Counted from the stretch's first letter, positions 5,802-14,097 are shown. The stretch: DNA of 17,554 bases from Candidatus Aegiribacteria sp. (GCA_030640155.1 DAOWJX010000142.1:1-17554), one strand, 5' to 3'. Notes: generated by a model not told the origin, from the letters alone. A program made the numbers and translations.

Positions 5802-7118
5802 TCAGCGGATTATGCCGGGTAGCTTGAATCTCCCGGATTTCATCTGCTTCATCATTTTCTTCATTGATCCGAATTCGCGCAGCAGTCTGTTTACATCATT
5901 CACTTTTGTACCGCTGCCCTGTGATATTCTCCTTCGTCTGTTTCCGTTGATTATCTCCGGATGAGTTCTTTCCTTCCTTGTCATTGAACTGATGATGGCT
6001 TCCATCTTTGTGAATTGAGAAGTGTCCAGGTTCATTCCTGCGGGTCTCATGCTCTTCGGAAGCATAGCCATCAGGTCACCGAGAGAACCCATCTTTCTAA
6101 TGCGGCGGAGCTCTCCAGCAAAGTCCTCAAGCGTGAAGGAGTTGGAGATAAGCTTTTTCTCCAGCTTCTCAGCTTCCTTTATGTCCCATGTGCTCTGAGC
6201 TTTTTCCGCAAGACCGACCACATCACCCATACCAAGGATCCTTCCAGCCATTCGGGTCGGATCCATCGGTTCAAGGCCTTTAACACTTTCTCCTATTCCA
6301 ATGAACTTAATTGGTTTTCCGGTTACCGCCCTGAAAGATAGCGCAGCACCTCCTCGTGAGTCGCCATCCATCTTTGTAATTATGGAACCGGTAAATCCAA
6401 TTCTTTCCTGGAATTCAACTGCAACGTTTACAGCGTCCTGGCCGGACAGACCATCGAGCACCAGTAATGTTTCAGCTGCATTCGCAACTTTACTGATTTC
6501 CCCCAGTTCCTCCATCAGTTCATCGTTCACATGCAGTCTTCCTGCAGTATCTGCTACGACTATGTCGTAACTGTTCATTCGTGCTTCATGCATTGCTTCC
6601 CGAAGGACTTCCACTGGATTCTTGGTGTCTCTCCTTGCGTAGAAACCGGCACCCGAATCCTTCGCGATCTTTTCCAGCTGCTCAATAGCCGCGGGTCTCT
6701 GTAGATCACATGCTGCCAGAAGAGATCTCTTACCCTTTTTTTCCGCGAGCCAGTATGCCAATCTGCCTGCTGCAGTCGTTTTTCCAGAGCCCTGCAAACC
6801 AACAAGAAGATAGACTATTGGAGGCTTACCGGATAACTCAAGAGGGGTTCCTTCAGAACCGAGCAGTTCAATCAGTTCTTCATTGACGACTTTTATTACC
6901 TGCTGTCCAGGAGAAAGACTTTTCAGAACATTCTCACCCAGGGCTTTTTCACTGACAGTACTGACGAACTGCTTCGCTACTTTGAAATTGACGTCAGCTT
7001 CAAGCAATGCCCTGCGAACCAACCGCATAGCTTCCCTGATGTTGGATTCGTTAATGACTCCTCTGCTAGTCAGTTTCCTGAAAGCATCTGAGAGACTGTC
7101 TGTCAGTCTGTCGAACAA
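5802..7118 (-). CDS. ffh: Signal recognition particle protein Ffh
   Basis: Ffh binds 4.5S RNA and signal sequences and delivers ribosomes to FtsY and the Sec translocon. This protein of about 438 residues has the N-terminal four-helix region (FDRLTDSLSDAFRKLTSRG), the P-loop GLQGSGKTT (about residues 107-115), DLQRPAAIEQL, the G3 motif ADTAGRLHV, the G4/G5 region ITKMDGDSRGGAALS and the C-terminal M domain, with RISQGSGTKVNDVNRLL and a Met-rich end (SMKKMMKQM). The start is TTG at 7118: GGAGGG lies 6 bases upstream and the protein then begins at the family position LFDRL. An ATG-like start at 7154 would add 12 atypical residues with no Shine-Dalgarno sequence. A 105-base gap separates it from the upstream lipoprotein gene, so it may have its own promoter, but I saw no convincing one. 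Confidence 0.96.
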   Translation of the reverse strand: MFDRLTDSLSDAFRKLTSRGVINESNIREAMRLVRRALLEADVNFKVAKQFVSTVSEKALGENVLKSLSPGQQVIKVVNEELIELLGSEGTPLELSGKPPIVYLLVGLQGSGKTTAAGRLAYWLAEKKGKRSLLAACDLQRPAAIEQLEKIAKDSGAGFYARRDTKNPVEVLREAMHEARMNSYDIVVADTAGRLHVNDELMEELGEISKVANAAETLLVLDGLSGQDAVNVAVEFQERIGFTGSIITKMDGDSRGGAALSFRAVTGKPIKFIGIGESVKGLEPMDPTRMAGRILGMGDVVGLAEKAQSTWDIKEAEKLEKKLISNSFTLEDFAGELRRIRKMGSLGDLMAMLPKSMRPAGMNLDTSQFTKMEAIISSMTRKERTHPEIINGNRRRRISQGSGTKVNDVNRLLREFGSMKKMMKQMKSGRFKLPGIIR

Positions 7119-7223
7119 GTCTGCCCTCCGTTGGATCAGATAAGTAAATAGCACATAATTACTCTACACTACAGAGCATGCAACTATACTTCAACAAACG
7201 GAATAATACAAATAGAGGGAAGT

Positions 7224-7562
7224 CTACTTCAGTATGTAAACAGAACCATGTCCGATGGGGCATGTAATGGTAAAACCAGAATCAGTTTCATCAATGATAT
7301 AGGGCTGCTTCGAAACAGGACATCCGGGGATAGAATCGGGAAGGAGCTCTTCAAGAGAAGTATATCCATCAGCAGTCAGAGATACATGATAGAGCATTCC
7401 CTCAATCTCGAATCGAAGTGAATCCATCCTGGATTCACATCTGCTGATATCAAGCTCATTTCTCATCTCATCCATTTCTTCCTGATCGATTAAACGGGTT
7501 GTGTCTCTGGAGCAACCGATGATCAGGAAAAGAACTGCAGTAATCAGAAATAAGTACCTCAT
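7224..7562 (-). CDS. Small lipoprotein with pilin-like Cys-Pro/His-Gly C-terminus
   Basis: This 112-residue protein starts at the ATG at 7562, which has GGAG 5 bases upstream; the Shine-Dalgarno sequence overlaps the rpe stop. The N-terminus MRYLFLITAVLFLIIGC is a lipoprotein signal (lipidated Cys17). A predicted helix follows (EEMDEMRNELDISRCESRMD) and then the C-terminal module PGCPVSKQPYII...FTITCPIGHGSV (Cys81-Pro82, Cys101-Pro102, His105-Gly106). That spacing recalls the C-terminal segment of type II secretion pseudopilins, where two Cys-Pro-like turns flank a beta-hairpin. No prepilin cleavage site is present; the lipid anchor replaces it. Function is unknown. It follows rpe directly and is probably co-transcribed. 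Confidence 0.7.
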   Translation of the reverse strand: MRYLFLITAVLFLIIGCSRDTTRLIDQEEMDEMRNELDISRCESRMDSLRFEIEGMLYHVSLTADGYTSLEELLPDSIPGCPVSKQPYIIDETDSGFTITCPIGHGSVYILK

Positions 7563-7563
7563 T

Positions 7564-8244
7564 TTATCTCCTTGAAGAGCTGGCCATCGAAACGTTTCTA
7601 AGCTTTCGAATAGCCTCAGCGGGATCATCCGCTCCGGTAATGAAAGAACCGGAAACCAGTATATCAACTCCCAGGGATGTCAGTCTTCCAGCATTGGAGT
7701 CAGTTACTCCTCCGTCTATAGAAATAAGAGCTTTCTCTCCACCGTAATCATCAAGTATCCGGCGGATTGCTGAAATTTTGGAGTGAACGTATTCCAGATG
7801 TTTCTGTCCACCGTATCCGGGATTTACAGTCATAATCAGCACGAGATCAACCGCAGGCGCAACCCACTGCAGGAAATCAATCGGGGTTGCCGGATTGATA
7901 GCGACTCCTGCCCCTGCTCCCGATTCCCTTATTCTCTGTAGAAGTCTGTCCAGATGACTTGTAACCTCGACGTGTACCGTAATATACCTGCAACCGGCAG
8001 CTGCAAATGAATCAATCAGTGCCGCTGGCTTATCCACCATGAGATGAGCATCAACCGGAATATCAACCTTTCGAGCGATGCAGGCCGCAACATCGGCCCC
8101 GACAGTAAGTACGGGTACAAATACTCCATCCATAACATCCAGATGGATCATGTCCGCGCCGGCATTCTGCAGTTTCAACGCCTCCATGGCGAGTTGTCCC
8201 TGATCACAACCGAGTATAGAGGGAGCAATAATTATCTCTCTCAT
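7564..8244 (-). CDS. rpe: Ribulose-phosphate 3-epimerase
   Basis: This enzyme interconverts ribulose 5-phosphate and xylulose 5-phosphate in the pentose phosphate pathway. The 226-residue protein is a complete TIM barrel of normal length. It has IAPSILGCD, the metal-binding His34 and Asp36 in HLDVMDGVFVP, His67 in DAHLMV, the phosphate-binding loop MTVNPGYGGQ, Asp177 in SIDGGV and VSGSFI near the end. The ATG at 8244 directly follows the stop of the PASTA gene with no gap, implying coupled translation. Pairing of rpe with a PASTA protein recalls the prkC-rsgA-rpe order of Firmicutes, but no kinase or rsgA is visible here. Confidence 0.96.
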   Translation of the reverse strand: MREIIIAPSILGCDQGQLAMEALKLQNAGADMIHLDVMDGVFVPVLTVGADVAACIARKVDIPVDAHLMVDKPAALIDSFAAAGCRYITVHVEVTSHLDRLLQRIRESGAGAGVAINPATPIDFLQWVAPAVDLVLIMTVNPGYGGQKHLEYVHSKISAIRRILDDYGGEKALISIDGGVTDSNAGRLTSLGVDILVSGSFITGADDPAEAIRKLRNVSMASSSRR

Positions 8245-9009
8245 CTACCAGTTCCCCCAGTTATCATCTGATTTCCCCACAACCAATTCCACTGAGTCAC
8301 CCGGTGAATACTGATAACCCGGAGTCTGAAGCTGGTCAAGAACAATGTTATATTGCAGTATATCATTTGTCAGCCTCTCTTCAACTACGACGGGGATAAG
8401 GTTGCTGATTTCCGCGAGATCCATGGCATCATTGATTGAAAGTCCAACGAAACGCGGCATTCCCTGCCAGCCGGTGGATACCAGAAGCCTGACAGGTGTT
8501 GTTACCGGAAGGCTGTCGTACTGTCTCGGGTTAACAGCGATAACCAGACCCTCCGGAATCATGGGATCTCGTACCCAGCTTCTTCCAATGGAGTAAAGCT
8601 GCCAGTCAGCGATTTTCTCTTCAGCCTCAACTGCGGAAAGACCAAGAAGGGAATCCGGCCAGTATGATCTGTACAGAGGACCTATATTCCAGAATATGCT
8701 CACAGGAGCTCCTCTCGGTGTCATAGCACCTGGCGGGGGATCCTGTCTGACAACACTGCCCATGGTCTCAAAAGGTCCATATACTGACCACTGACCGGCA
8801 AGTACAAGAGTTGCTGATTCAATTTCTCTCTGAGCATCCTGTCGCGTTAATCCAATAACATCGGGAACCGTTACCGGAGCTGAAGCAGCTCCAATAGAAG
8901 AAATAAACCGCGGAGTCTCGAAAATAGATGGTGCCAGAACAGTGCCGGCGATGAATGCTAAGACCGCAGTCGAACCCGCAATAATAGCATATCTTGCAAC
9001 CGATTTCAC
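8245..9009 (-). CDS. Membrane-anchored protein with three PASTA domains
   Basis: This protein of about 254 residues has one N-terminal membrane helix (ARYAIIAGSTAVLAFIAG) and then three PASTA-like repeats of about 65 residues outside the membrane. They begin at VPDVIGLTRQDAQREIE, WPDSLLGLSAVEAEEKI and MPRFVGLSINDAMDLAE, and each ends in a V-x-L/I-x-x-S/W-x-G-type strand. PASTA domains bind peptidoglycan fragments or mediate protein contacts in the cell wall. There is no kinase or transpeptidase domain. A GTG at 9009 has GGAGG 8 bases upstream; an ATG at 9024 would add five residues but lacks a good Shine-Dalgarno sequence. It is encoded between the NifU-like gene and rpe. Confidence 0.85.
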   Translation of the reverse strand: MKSVARYAIIAGSTAVLAFIAGTVLAPSIFETPRFISSIGAASAPVTVPDVIGLTRQDAQREIESATLVLAGQWSVYGPFETMGSVVRQDPPPGAMTPRGAPVSIFWNIGPLYRSYWPDSLLGLSAVEAEEKIADWQLYSIGRSWVRDPMIPEGLVIAVNPRQYDSLPVTTPVRLLVSTGWQGMPRFVGLSINDAMDLAEISNLIPVVVEERLTNDILQYNIVLDQLQTPGYQYSPGDSVELVVGKSDDNWGNW

Positions 9010-9071
9010 CGGTTCATCCTCCATACTTCAGTGCTCTGACAGTGTTTCCGGGTGTTTGCCCGAGTATACTG

Positions 9072-9317
9072 CTACTGTACGTTTTCTACCCTTTCAAGTT
9101 CAGGGAATACAGCCTTAAGATTCCTTTCCACTGTCCATTGAAGAGTAACGGTGGCCATTGCGCATCCTGAGCAGGCTCCTTGAAGCCTTACCTTAACAAC
9201 ATTATCTTGGATCCCGACAAACTCTATGTCACCACCATCTCGCTGTAGAACAGGTCGAACCTTCTCAATCTCAGCGATAACGTTTTCATCATTGAATTCG
9301 AGTGTGTTTCCACTCAT
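9072..9317 (-). CDS. NifU C-terminal-domain Fe-S scaffold protein
   Basis: This 81-residue protein is a free-standing NifU C-terminal (Nfu) domain. It has IEKVRPVLQRDGGDIEFVGI and then LQGACSGCAMATVTLQ, with Cys49-x-x-Cys52 holding a shared Fe-S cluster between two subunits. Such proteins carry Fe-S clusters to target enzymes. The ATG at 9317 has GGAGG 6 bases upstream; a TTG at 9329 that precedes the Shine-Dalgarno sequence is less likely. It lies 12 bases after hppA. No other Fe-S assembly genes (sufBCD, iscS) are in the window. Confidence 0.92.
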   Translation of the reverse strand: MSGNTLEFNDENVIAEIEKVRPVLQRDGGDIEFVGIQDNVVKVRLQGACSGCAMATVTLQWTVERNLKAVFPELERVENVQ

Positions 9318-9329
9318 ATTCTCCTCCAA

Positions 9330-11405
9330 CTATTTAATCTGTGATATAACAAGAGCAACCATTGTCATCAACTTTATCAGAATGTTCAGAGACGGTCCGC
9401 TGGTATCTTTGAATGGATCGCCAACGGTATCTCCAATAACTGCGGCAGCGTGCTCGGAGGAACCTTTTCCTCCCAGATTTCCCTCTTCAATATACTTCTT
9501 GGCATTGTCCCACGCACCTCCTGCATTTGACATGTAAATTGCCAGGAGAACACCGGATACAATTGCTCCTGCAAGCACACCTCCAAGAGTCTCAGCTCCT
9601 GCGTCCCCAAAAGCGAAATAGACTGCTACAGGAATTATTACAGCCAGAATACCTGGAAGAATCATTTCACTGAGTGCGCCCCTGGTCGCGATATTAATGC
9701 ATTTTTCAGTATCAGGTTCCGCCTCATTCTCCATCAAACCCTTTATATCTCGGAACTGCCTGCGAACTTCCTCTACCATTTTCATGGCAGTCCGTCCAAC
9801 TGCTCGCAACGTAATAGAGGCAAAAACAAACGGGAGAAGCCCACCAAACAGAAGTCCGGCAATAACATTGGGTCTGAGAAGATCGATTGTCTGAAGGCCG
9901 GTAGAAACGGCATATGCGCTGAAAAGAGCAAGAGCCGTCAGGGCGGCTGAACCAATAGCGAATCCTTTACCCATTGCAGCAGTAGTATTTCCCAGTGAAT
10001 CCAGTTTATCCGTTCGTTTCCTTACTTCTCCGGGCAGCGCTGCCATTTCTGCGATCCCACCGGCATTATCCGCCACCGGGCCGTAGGCATCAACTGACAT
10101 GGTCATGCCAACATTCATGAGCATCCCTAGAGCGGCGAGCGCGATACCATACAGGCCGGCGAAATGAAAGCTGATCATTGTAGCGGCAGCGATGAACAGA
10201 ATCGGGAATATTGTGGATTCCATACCGACTGCTATTCCCTCAATAATACAGGTTGCAGGTCCTGTTGCTGTACTTCTGGCGATTCTTCTGACCGGCCCCC
10301 CACTCGTGTAATATTCAGTAATCAGGCCTATTGCAGTTCCCGAAACTACACCGCAGACAAGCGCCCAGAAGACACCTGTACCAACACCAAGAAGGCGTAT
10401 TGCCATAAAAGCGAAAATAATGGACAGAATCGTGCTTATGAAAGTCGAATTTCTAAGAACGGTAGCGGGACTTCCCTTCCGGCTGAGTATTCCAACAGAA
10501 ACAACTCCTGCAATACTGGCAAGAGTCCCGAGTGCTGCCAGAATAATCGGAAGAGCAATCAGCGTTCCTGATCCGGAAACAACTGTTTCGGAGGAAAGCA
10601 GCCCGGTCGGAATGATGCCGGTAACACTGAAACCGAAAGCCAGAACTATTGCCGCTATGATGCTCCCGACATACGATTCGAACAGATCAGCGCCCATTCC
10701 GGCAACATCACCGACATTATCACCCACATTATCCGCAATAACAGCAGGATTTCTGGGATCGTCCTCAGGTATGCCTGCTTCTATCTTCCCTACGAGATCT
10801 GCTCCCACATCCGCGCTCTTTGTGAATATTCCCCCGCCTACTCTCGCGAAAAGAGCGATTGAACTTGCACCCATCCCGAACCCGGCTATGTTCTCAAGAG
10901 AAACAGTCCCGAATATGGATTCAAGAAAAGCCTTTGCGGGAGCAACATTACTATAAAGGAGGTAGAATACTGAAACGCCCAGAAGTCCAAGCGCCGCAAC
11001 TGACAGTCCCATGATACTACCACTGCGGAAAGCAACGGAAAGAGCCTTTGAAAGGCTGTTTCTTGCCGCATTTGTAGTTCGAACGTTTCCAATTGTCGCC
11101 GCGTTCATTCCGATGTATCCGGCAATCATACTGAATCCTGCGCCGCATATAAAAGCTAACGCTGTTCCTGAATCAATGCCTGCAAACAAAGCAACAGAAA
11201 TTAGAACCACGAATATCAGAAGTATGCGATACTGCGTCGAAAGATAGGTCATCGCACCTGAATGAATCATGTCTGACAGGCGGATCATTCTTTCTGTACC
11301 ACGAGGTTCCTTTTGTAAACTGCGATACCGCTTAGCGGCCACCAGTCCAGTAAGAATCGCCACAACAGGACCGAAGAATCGGAATAGTATCTGGGTGCTA
11401 CTCAT
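9330..11405 (-). CDS. hppA: Membrane-bound ion-translocating pyrophosphatase (K+-dependent, Na+-type residues)
   Basis: This integral membrane enzyme of about 691 residues couples hydrolysis of pyrophosphate to Na+ or H+ export. The family core is complete: GGGIFTKSADVGADLVGK, PEDDPRNPAVIADNVGDNVG, DVAGMGADLFESYVGS, DAYGPVADNAGGIAEM, then GNTTAAMGKGFAIGSAA and, near the end, AVIGDTVGDPFKDTSGPS. About sixteen hydrophobic helices are visible. The GNTTAA motif has Ala where K+-independent enzymes carry Lys, so K+ activation is expected. Glu sits three residues after the Asp in DLFESY, as in the Thermotoga Na+ pump, whereas plant H+ pumps have Gly there. The ATG at 11405 has AAGGAG 5 bases upstream; GTG at 11411 is an alternative. 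A promoter-like sequence lies 60-85 bases upstream. Confidence 0.96.
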   Translation of the reverse strand: MSSTQILFRFFGPVVAILTGLVAAKRYRSLQKEPRGTERMIRLSDMIHSGAMTYLSTQYRILLIFVVLISVALFAGIDSGTALAFICGAGFSMIAGYIGMNAATIGNVRTTNAARNSLSKALSVAFRSGSIMGLSVAALGLLGVSVFYLLYSNVAPAKAFLESIFGTVSLENIAGFGMGASSIALFARVGGGIFTKSADVGADLVGKIEAGIPEDDPRNPAVIADNVGDNVGDVAGMGADLFESYVGSIIAAIVLAFGFSVTGIIPTGLLSSETVVSGSGTLIALPIILAALGTLASIAGVVSVGILSRKGSPATVLRNSTFISTILSIIFAFMAIRLLGVGTGVFWALVCGVVSGTAIGLITEYYTSGGPVRRIARSTATGPATCIIEGIAVGMESTIFPILFIAAATMISFHFAGLYGIALAALGMLMNVGMTMSVDAYGPVADNAGGIAEMAALPGEVRKRTDKLDSLGNTTAAMGKGFAIGSAALTALALFSAYAVSTGLQTIDLLRPNVIAGLLFGGLLPFVFASITLRAVGRTAMKMVEEVRRQFRDIKGLMENEAEPDTEKCINIATRGALSEMILPGILAVIIPVAVYFAFGDAGAETLGGVLAGAIVSGVLLAIYMSNAGGAWDNAKKYIEEGNLGGKGSSEHAAAVIGDTVGDPFKDTSGPSLNILIKLMTMVALVISQIK

Positions 11406-11463
11406 CAACACTCCTTGATTGAATACTGTTCAAGTCCATTGAGATTCTCCAGAGAATGTGCCT

Positions 11464-11492
11464 TTTCTACTCCAGTATACCTTTACAGTCAA
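11464..11492 (-). promoter_or_regulatory. Sigma70-like promoter candidate for hppA
   Basis: On the minus strand TTGACT (11492-11487, 5 of 6 consensus bases) is followed after exactly 17 bases by TAGAAA (11469-11464, 4 of 6). It lies in the 90-base gap between rfaE2 and hppA, giving a leader of about 50 bases. It would let hppA and the genes after it be expressed separately from the heptose genes. A short near-palindrome, ATTCTC-CA-GAGAAT (11444-11457), lies just downstream and could be an operator. Confidence 0.4.
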
Positions 11493-11495
11493 GAC

Positions 11496-11990
11496 TTATC
11501 GTTTATTCTGACGATTCAGAGCTGTGATGATTGCGGTTGATGAAAAACCCTTCATCAGAGGAATTATTTCGACGCGACCACCATGAGAGTTGACAAAATC
11601 AGCACCGACTACGGAATCAGGCGCATAATCTCCACCCTTTACAATAACATCAGGAACTATTTTCTTGATGAGTGTAAGCGGAGTATCTTCATCAAAGGGT
11701 ACAACAAAACTTACTGATCTCAATTCAAGAAGGAGTTGCACACGGGCCTCAAGCGTAATAAACGGTCTGCTGGGTCCTTTGAGTCTGGATATTGAATCAT
11801 CCGTATTCACTCCCAGAAAAAGAACATCTCCAAAAGCTCGTGCTTTTCTGATGATATGTACATGCCCTGGATGAATGATATCAAAACATCCATTTGTAAA
11901 TACGATCCTGCTACCATTCGCTCTGAGTTCAGCGCTTGTAACAGCAGCTTCATCTTCTGTCAATACTCTTTTGTCGAGAATAGCGATCAA
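11496..11990 (-). CDS. rfaE2: Heptose 1-phosphate adenylyltransferase (RfaE2/HldE C-domain type)
   Basis: This protein of about 160 residues is the stand-alone nucleotidyltransferase half of HldE, which makes ADP-glycero-manno-heptose for LPS inner core. It has FTNGCFDIIHPGHV (nucleotide-binding HPGH at about residues 40-43), a conserved GVNTDDSISRLKGPSRP and, near the C-terminus, KGGDYAPDSVVGADFV and KGFSSTAIITAL. No ATG precedes the nucleotide-binding motif. The annotated start is TTG at 11990, which abuts GGGAGG with no spacing, so the true start may be a slightly later TTG (11963). The 5' end overlaps rfaE1 by about 41 bases, consistent with coupled expression of the two sequential enzymes. 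Confidence 0.92.
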   Translation of the reverse strand: MIAILDKRVLTEDEAAVTSAELRANGSRIVFTNGCFDIIHPGHVHIIRKARAFGDVLFLGVNTDDSISRLKGPSRPFITLEARVQLLLELRSVSFVVPFDEDTPLTLIKKIVPDVIVKGGDYAPDSVVGADFVNSHGGRVEIIPLMKGFSSTAIITALNRQNKR

Positions 11991-12966
11991 CCTCCCTCAA
12001 AATGTCATTCGGCTTCACCGCGTATACACCCGGTTCAGCACATGTTGCCGCTGCTGCGAAAACTGAAATCCTTACTCCATCATCCAGAGGTAATCCGGAT
12101 GCAAGCGAAAGAGCCATAACTGCAATAACTGTATCTCCAGCTCCAGAGACATCGAATACATGCCTTGCTGCAACAGGTCTATGAAACGGATCACGGTCTT
12201 TTCGGCACAGGATACTTCCCTCCTCACCCAGAGTTACAAGCACAGCGTCCGCTGAAAGTCTGTTCAAAATCTCATTACCTGCATTACCAGCTTCTTCAAC
12301 TGTGTTAATAACTCTACCAAGAGCACGCGAAATTTCCAATCTATTGGGTTTGAAGAGAGTGCATCCGTTGAATTCAAAGAAATTGATGAATTTGGGATCT
12401 ACCGCCACGGGGATTCCGTTGGATCTCGAGACTGAGATCATTCGTGAAATAAGTTCAGGAACAAGAACTCCCTTGTTGTAATCCTCAAGTACTACTGCAT
12501 CCAGCTGCGAAGTAGTTCCCTCAATTCTGGAGAGAATATCCTGCATGACAGATTCAGAAATCGGATCAGTGACCTCACTATCCAGCCTGATAACCTGATG
12601 CCCGCCGGATATTATCCTTGTTTTTAATGTTGTAGGACGTGACGGATCTGAAACTACAGCGGATATATCCACTCCTTCATCGGACAGTAATCCTGTAAGT
12701 ATCTCGCCCTCTCTGTCCTCTCCTGTTACTCCGGCCATTACAGGGATACCACCCAGAGAGCGGATGTTACGAGCTACATTCGCCGCGCCGCCCAGTACCC
12801 ATCTCTCAAGCTTTCTCTCCAGTGATACTATCGGTATGGGTGCTTCCGGAGATATTCGATCAACCTTGCCATCAAGATAATGGTCAAGAATCAGATCACC
12901 AGCTACAAGCACCCTTTTCCCCTGCATACTTTTAAGTATGTTTTCCATATTGTTATCTGGTATCAA
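11950..12966 (-). CDS. rfaE1: D-glycero-beta-D-manno-heptose-7-phosphate kinase (RfaE1)
   Basis: This PfkB-family sugar kinase of about 338 residues phosphorylates heptose 7-phosphate at C1, the step before RfaE2. It shows GDLILDHYLDGKVDRISPEAP, the first PfkB signature in VLGGAANVARNIRSLGG, TLKTRIISGGHQVIRLD, the heptose-kinase segment VLEDYNKGVL and the second PfkB signature with the catalytic Asp, FDVSGAGDTVIAVMA. A TTG at 12966 has GGAGG 5 bases upstream; an ATG at 12978 overlaps that Shine-Dalgarno sequence itself and lacks its own, though it would add only four residues. It is the first gene of the long minus-strand block and is divergent from the DUF3467 gene, with about 65 bases between. 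Confidence 0.94.
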   Translation of the reverse strand: MIPDNNMENILKSMQGKRVLVAGDLILDHYLDGKVDRISPEAPIPIVSLERKLERWVLGGAANVARNIRSLGGIPVMAGVTGEDREGEILTGLLSDEGVDISAVVSDPSRPTTLKTRIISGGHQVIRLDSEVTDPISESVMQDILSRIEGTTSQLDAVVLEDYNKGVLVPELISRMISVSRSNGIPVAVDPKFINFFEFNGCTLFKPNRLEISRALGRVINTVEEAGNAGNEILNRLSADAVLVTLGEEGSILCRKDRDPFHRPVAARHVFDVSGAGDTVIAVMALSLASGLPLDDGVRISVFAAAATCAEPGVYAVKPNDILREVDRYSRQKSIDRR

Positions 12967-13032
12967 GAATTCCTCCATCCGGATCTGGTGCTCTGTCGCC
13001 TGTTCTCCGGCAAACTGACATAAGGAGTAACC

Positions 13033-13356
13033 GTGAACCCAAAGATGATGAATCAGCCACCCAGAATCAACGCCAGTGCGGCTGATACTGATGGAGTATA
13101 CAGCAATGTTTTCTTTATTGCAGCTTCAAGAGCAGAATTTATACTGGATTTTGCCCGAATTGTTCCCGGAGTGAACAACCCAAAACTCATGTCCAGAATC
13201 ATCGTATCACCCCACAGGATGAAAGCTCTAGTAAAAACAATGGAATCTCAGATAAACTCATATGAAAGCAAATTCGGGAAATTGGACTCTGGAGGCCAGA
13301 CTTCATTCGGTTTCCAGAATCCGGCAATTGAAGAGGTCGAATCCGAAAGTAAATGA
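13033..13356 (+). CDS. DUF3467-family protein
   Basis: This 107-residue protein matches DUF3467, a short bacterial family of unknown function: DGVYSNVFFIAASRAEFILDF (residues 20-40), then IVPGVNNPKLMSRIIVSPHR (residues 43-62) and INSYESKFGKL. The family is cytoplasmic, with no signal or membrane segment. The start is GTG at 13033 with AGGAG 5 bases upstream; the first ATG (13045) would leave less spacing to a signal and drop four residues. It is divergent from rfaE1 and followed after about 52 bases by the YbbR-domain gene. Confidence 0.85.
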   Translation: MNPKMMNQPPRINASAADTDGVYSNVFFIAASRAEFILDFARIVPGVNNPKLMSRIIVSPHRMKALVKTMESQINSYESKFGKLDSGGQTSFGFQNPAIEEVESESK

Positions 13357-13408
13357 AGAATGCTCTTACAGAATGAAATTGCTGAACTTAACGGAAATCA
13401 GTTGAATT

Positions 13409-14086
13409 ATGTGGGTTAAAGGCAAGACGTATATATGGCAATGGGTACTTGCAGTTGTTATTTCTGTCACCTTATGGATAATCTCCATGAGTGATAAGCA
13501 ATTTGAAATAAATGAGAAACTTCCAGTCCCTGCTCCGGTACTATCCGATGATTTCATTGTAATTGATTACGAAAGACAGGATTCCGTTTCAGTCACTTTT
13601 ACCGGAAAGGGTATAGGTGTTCTTCGCGACCAGATTCTGAGAAAACCGGAAATGCTGCTCATTGATGTATCACTGCCCAATCAGGAGCAGACTTATCCTT
13701 ACAGTAGATCTCTCGAACTCACGGAAAATAATGTGCGATTCAGTGGCGATCGCTATTCAAGTCTTTCAGCGATATCATTCAGTCCTCCGGCAATCATTGT
13801 CACAATAGATCACAGAATTACACGGTATCTCCCGGTTAGAATAAGTGCCGCTGGATCTGTTCCAGAAAGATATCTATGGCCAGTTCTATCTAATACTATC
13901 GTACAGGTAACGGGAGCCAGATCTATCGTAAATCAACTTGACAGCTGCTATACCGGTCAAGTCGGTTCAGGAGGTGAACGTATAGAAACCGTAATTGAAA
14001 AACCGGATGGAATCAATAATATCAATCCATCGTCCGTAATTGCCGGATTAATATATCCGGTACCTGTTATTGAACAGATGCAATAG
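13409..14086 (+). CDS. YbbR-domain membrane-anchored protein
   Basis: This 225-residue protein has an N-terminal Trp-rich membrane helix (IWQWVLAVVISVTLWI, residues 9-24) followed by F-x-x-N/K-x-x-LPVPAPV, the usual beginning of YbbR proteins. The remainder is beta-rich with at least two YbbR-like repeats (VSVTFTGKGIGVLRD..., RYLPVRISAAGSVPERY...). YbbR proteins such as CdaR regulate the diadenylate cyclase CdaA, often encoded just upstream. Here the upstream neighbour is a DUF3467 gene and no dacA is in the window, so that role is not supported by context. The protein would sit on the outer face of the cytoplasmic membrane. The Shine-Dalgarno sequence is weak. Confidence 0.72.
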   Translation: MWVKGKTYIWQWVLAVVISVTLWIISMSDKQFEINEKLPVPAPVLSDDFIVIDYERQDSVSVTFTGKGIGVLRDQILRKPEMLLIDVSLPNQEQTYPYSRSLELTENNVRFSGDRYSSLSAISFSPPAIIVTIDHRITRYLPVRISAAGSVPERYLWPVLSNTIVQVTGARSIVNQLDSCYTGQVGSGGERIETVIEKPDGINNINPSSVIAGLIYPVPVIEQMQ

Positions 14087-14097
14087 CTTTTCATGTA

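Noticed and set aside
7119..7223. Search for an ffh promoter or 4.5S RNA gene upstream of ffh
   Set aside because: A TATTAT occurs but has no matching -35 element, and no SRP-RNA-like hairpin with the conserved tetraloop region was seen.
10164..10956. Long open frames on the plus strand inside hppA (135 and 178 codons)
   Set aside because: They lie antisense to a complete, motif-rich pyrophosphatase gene, and their translations show low-complexity Ser/Thr/Pro/Asn content without domains.
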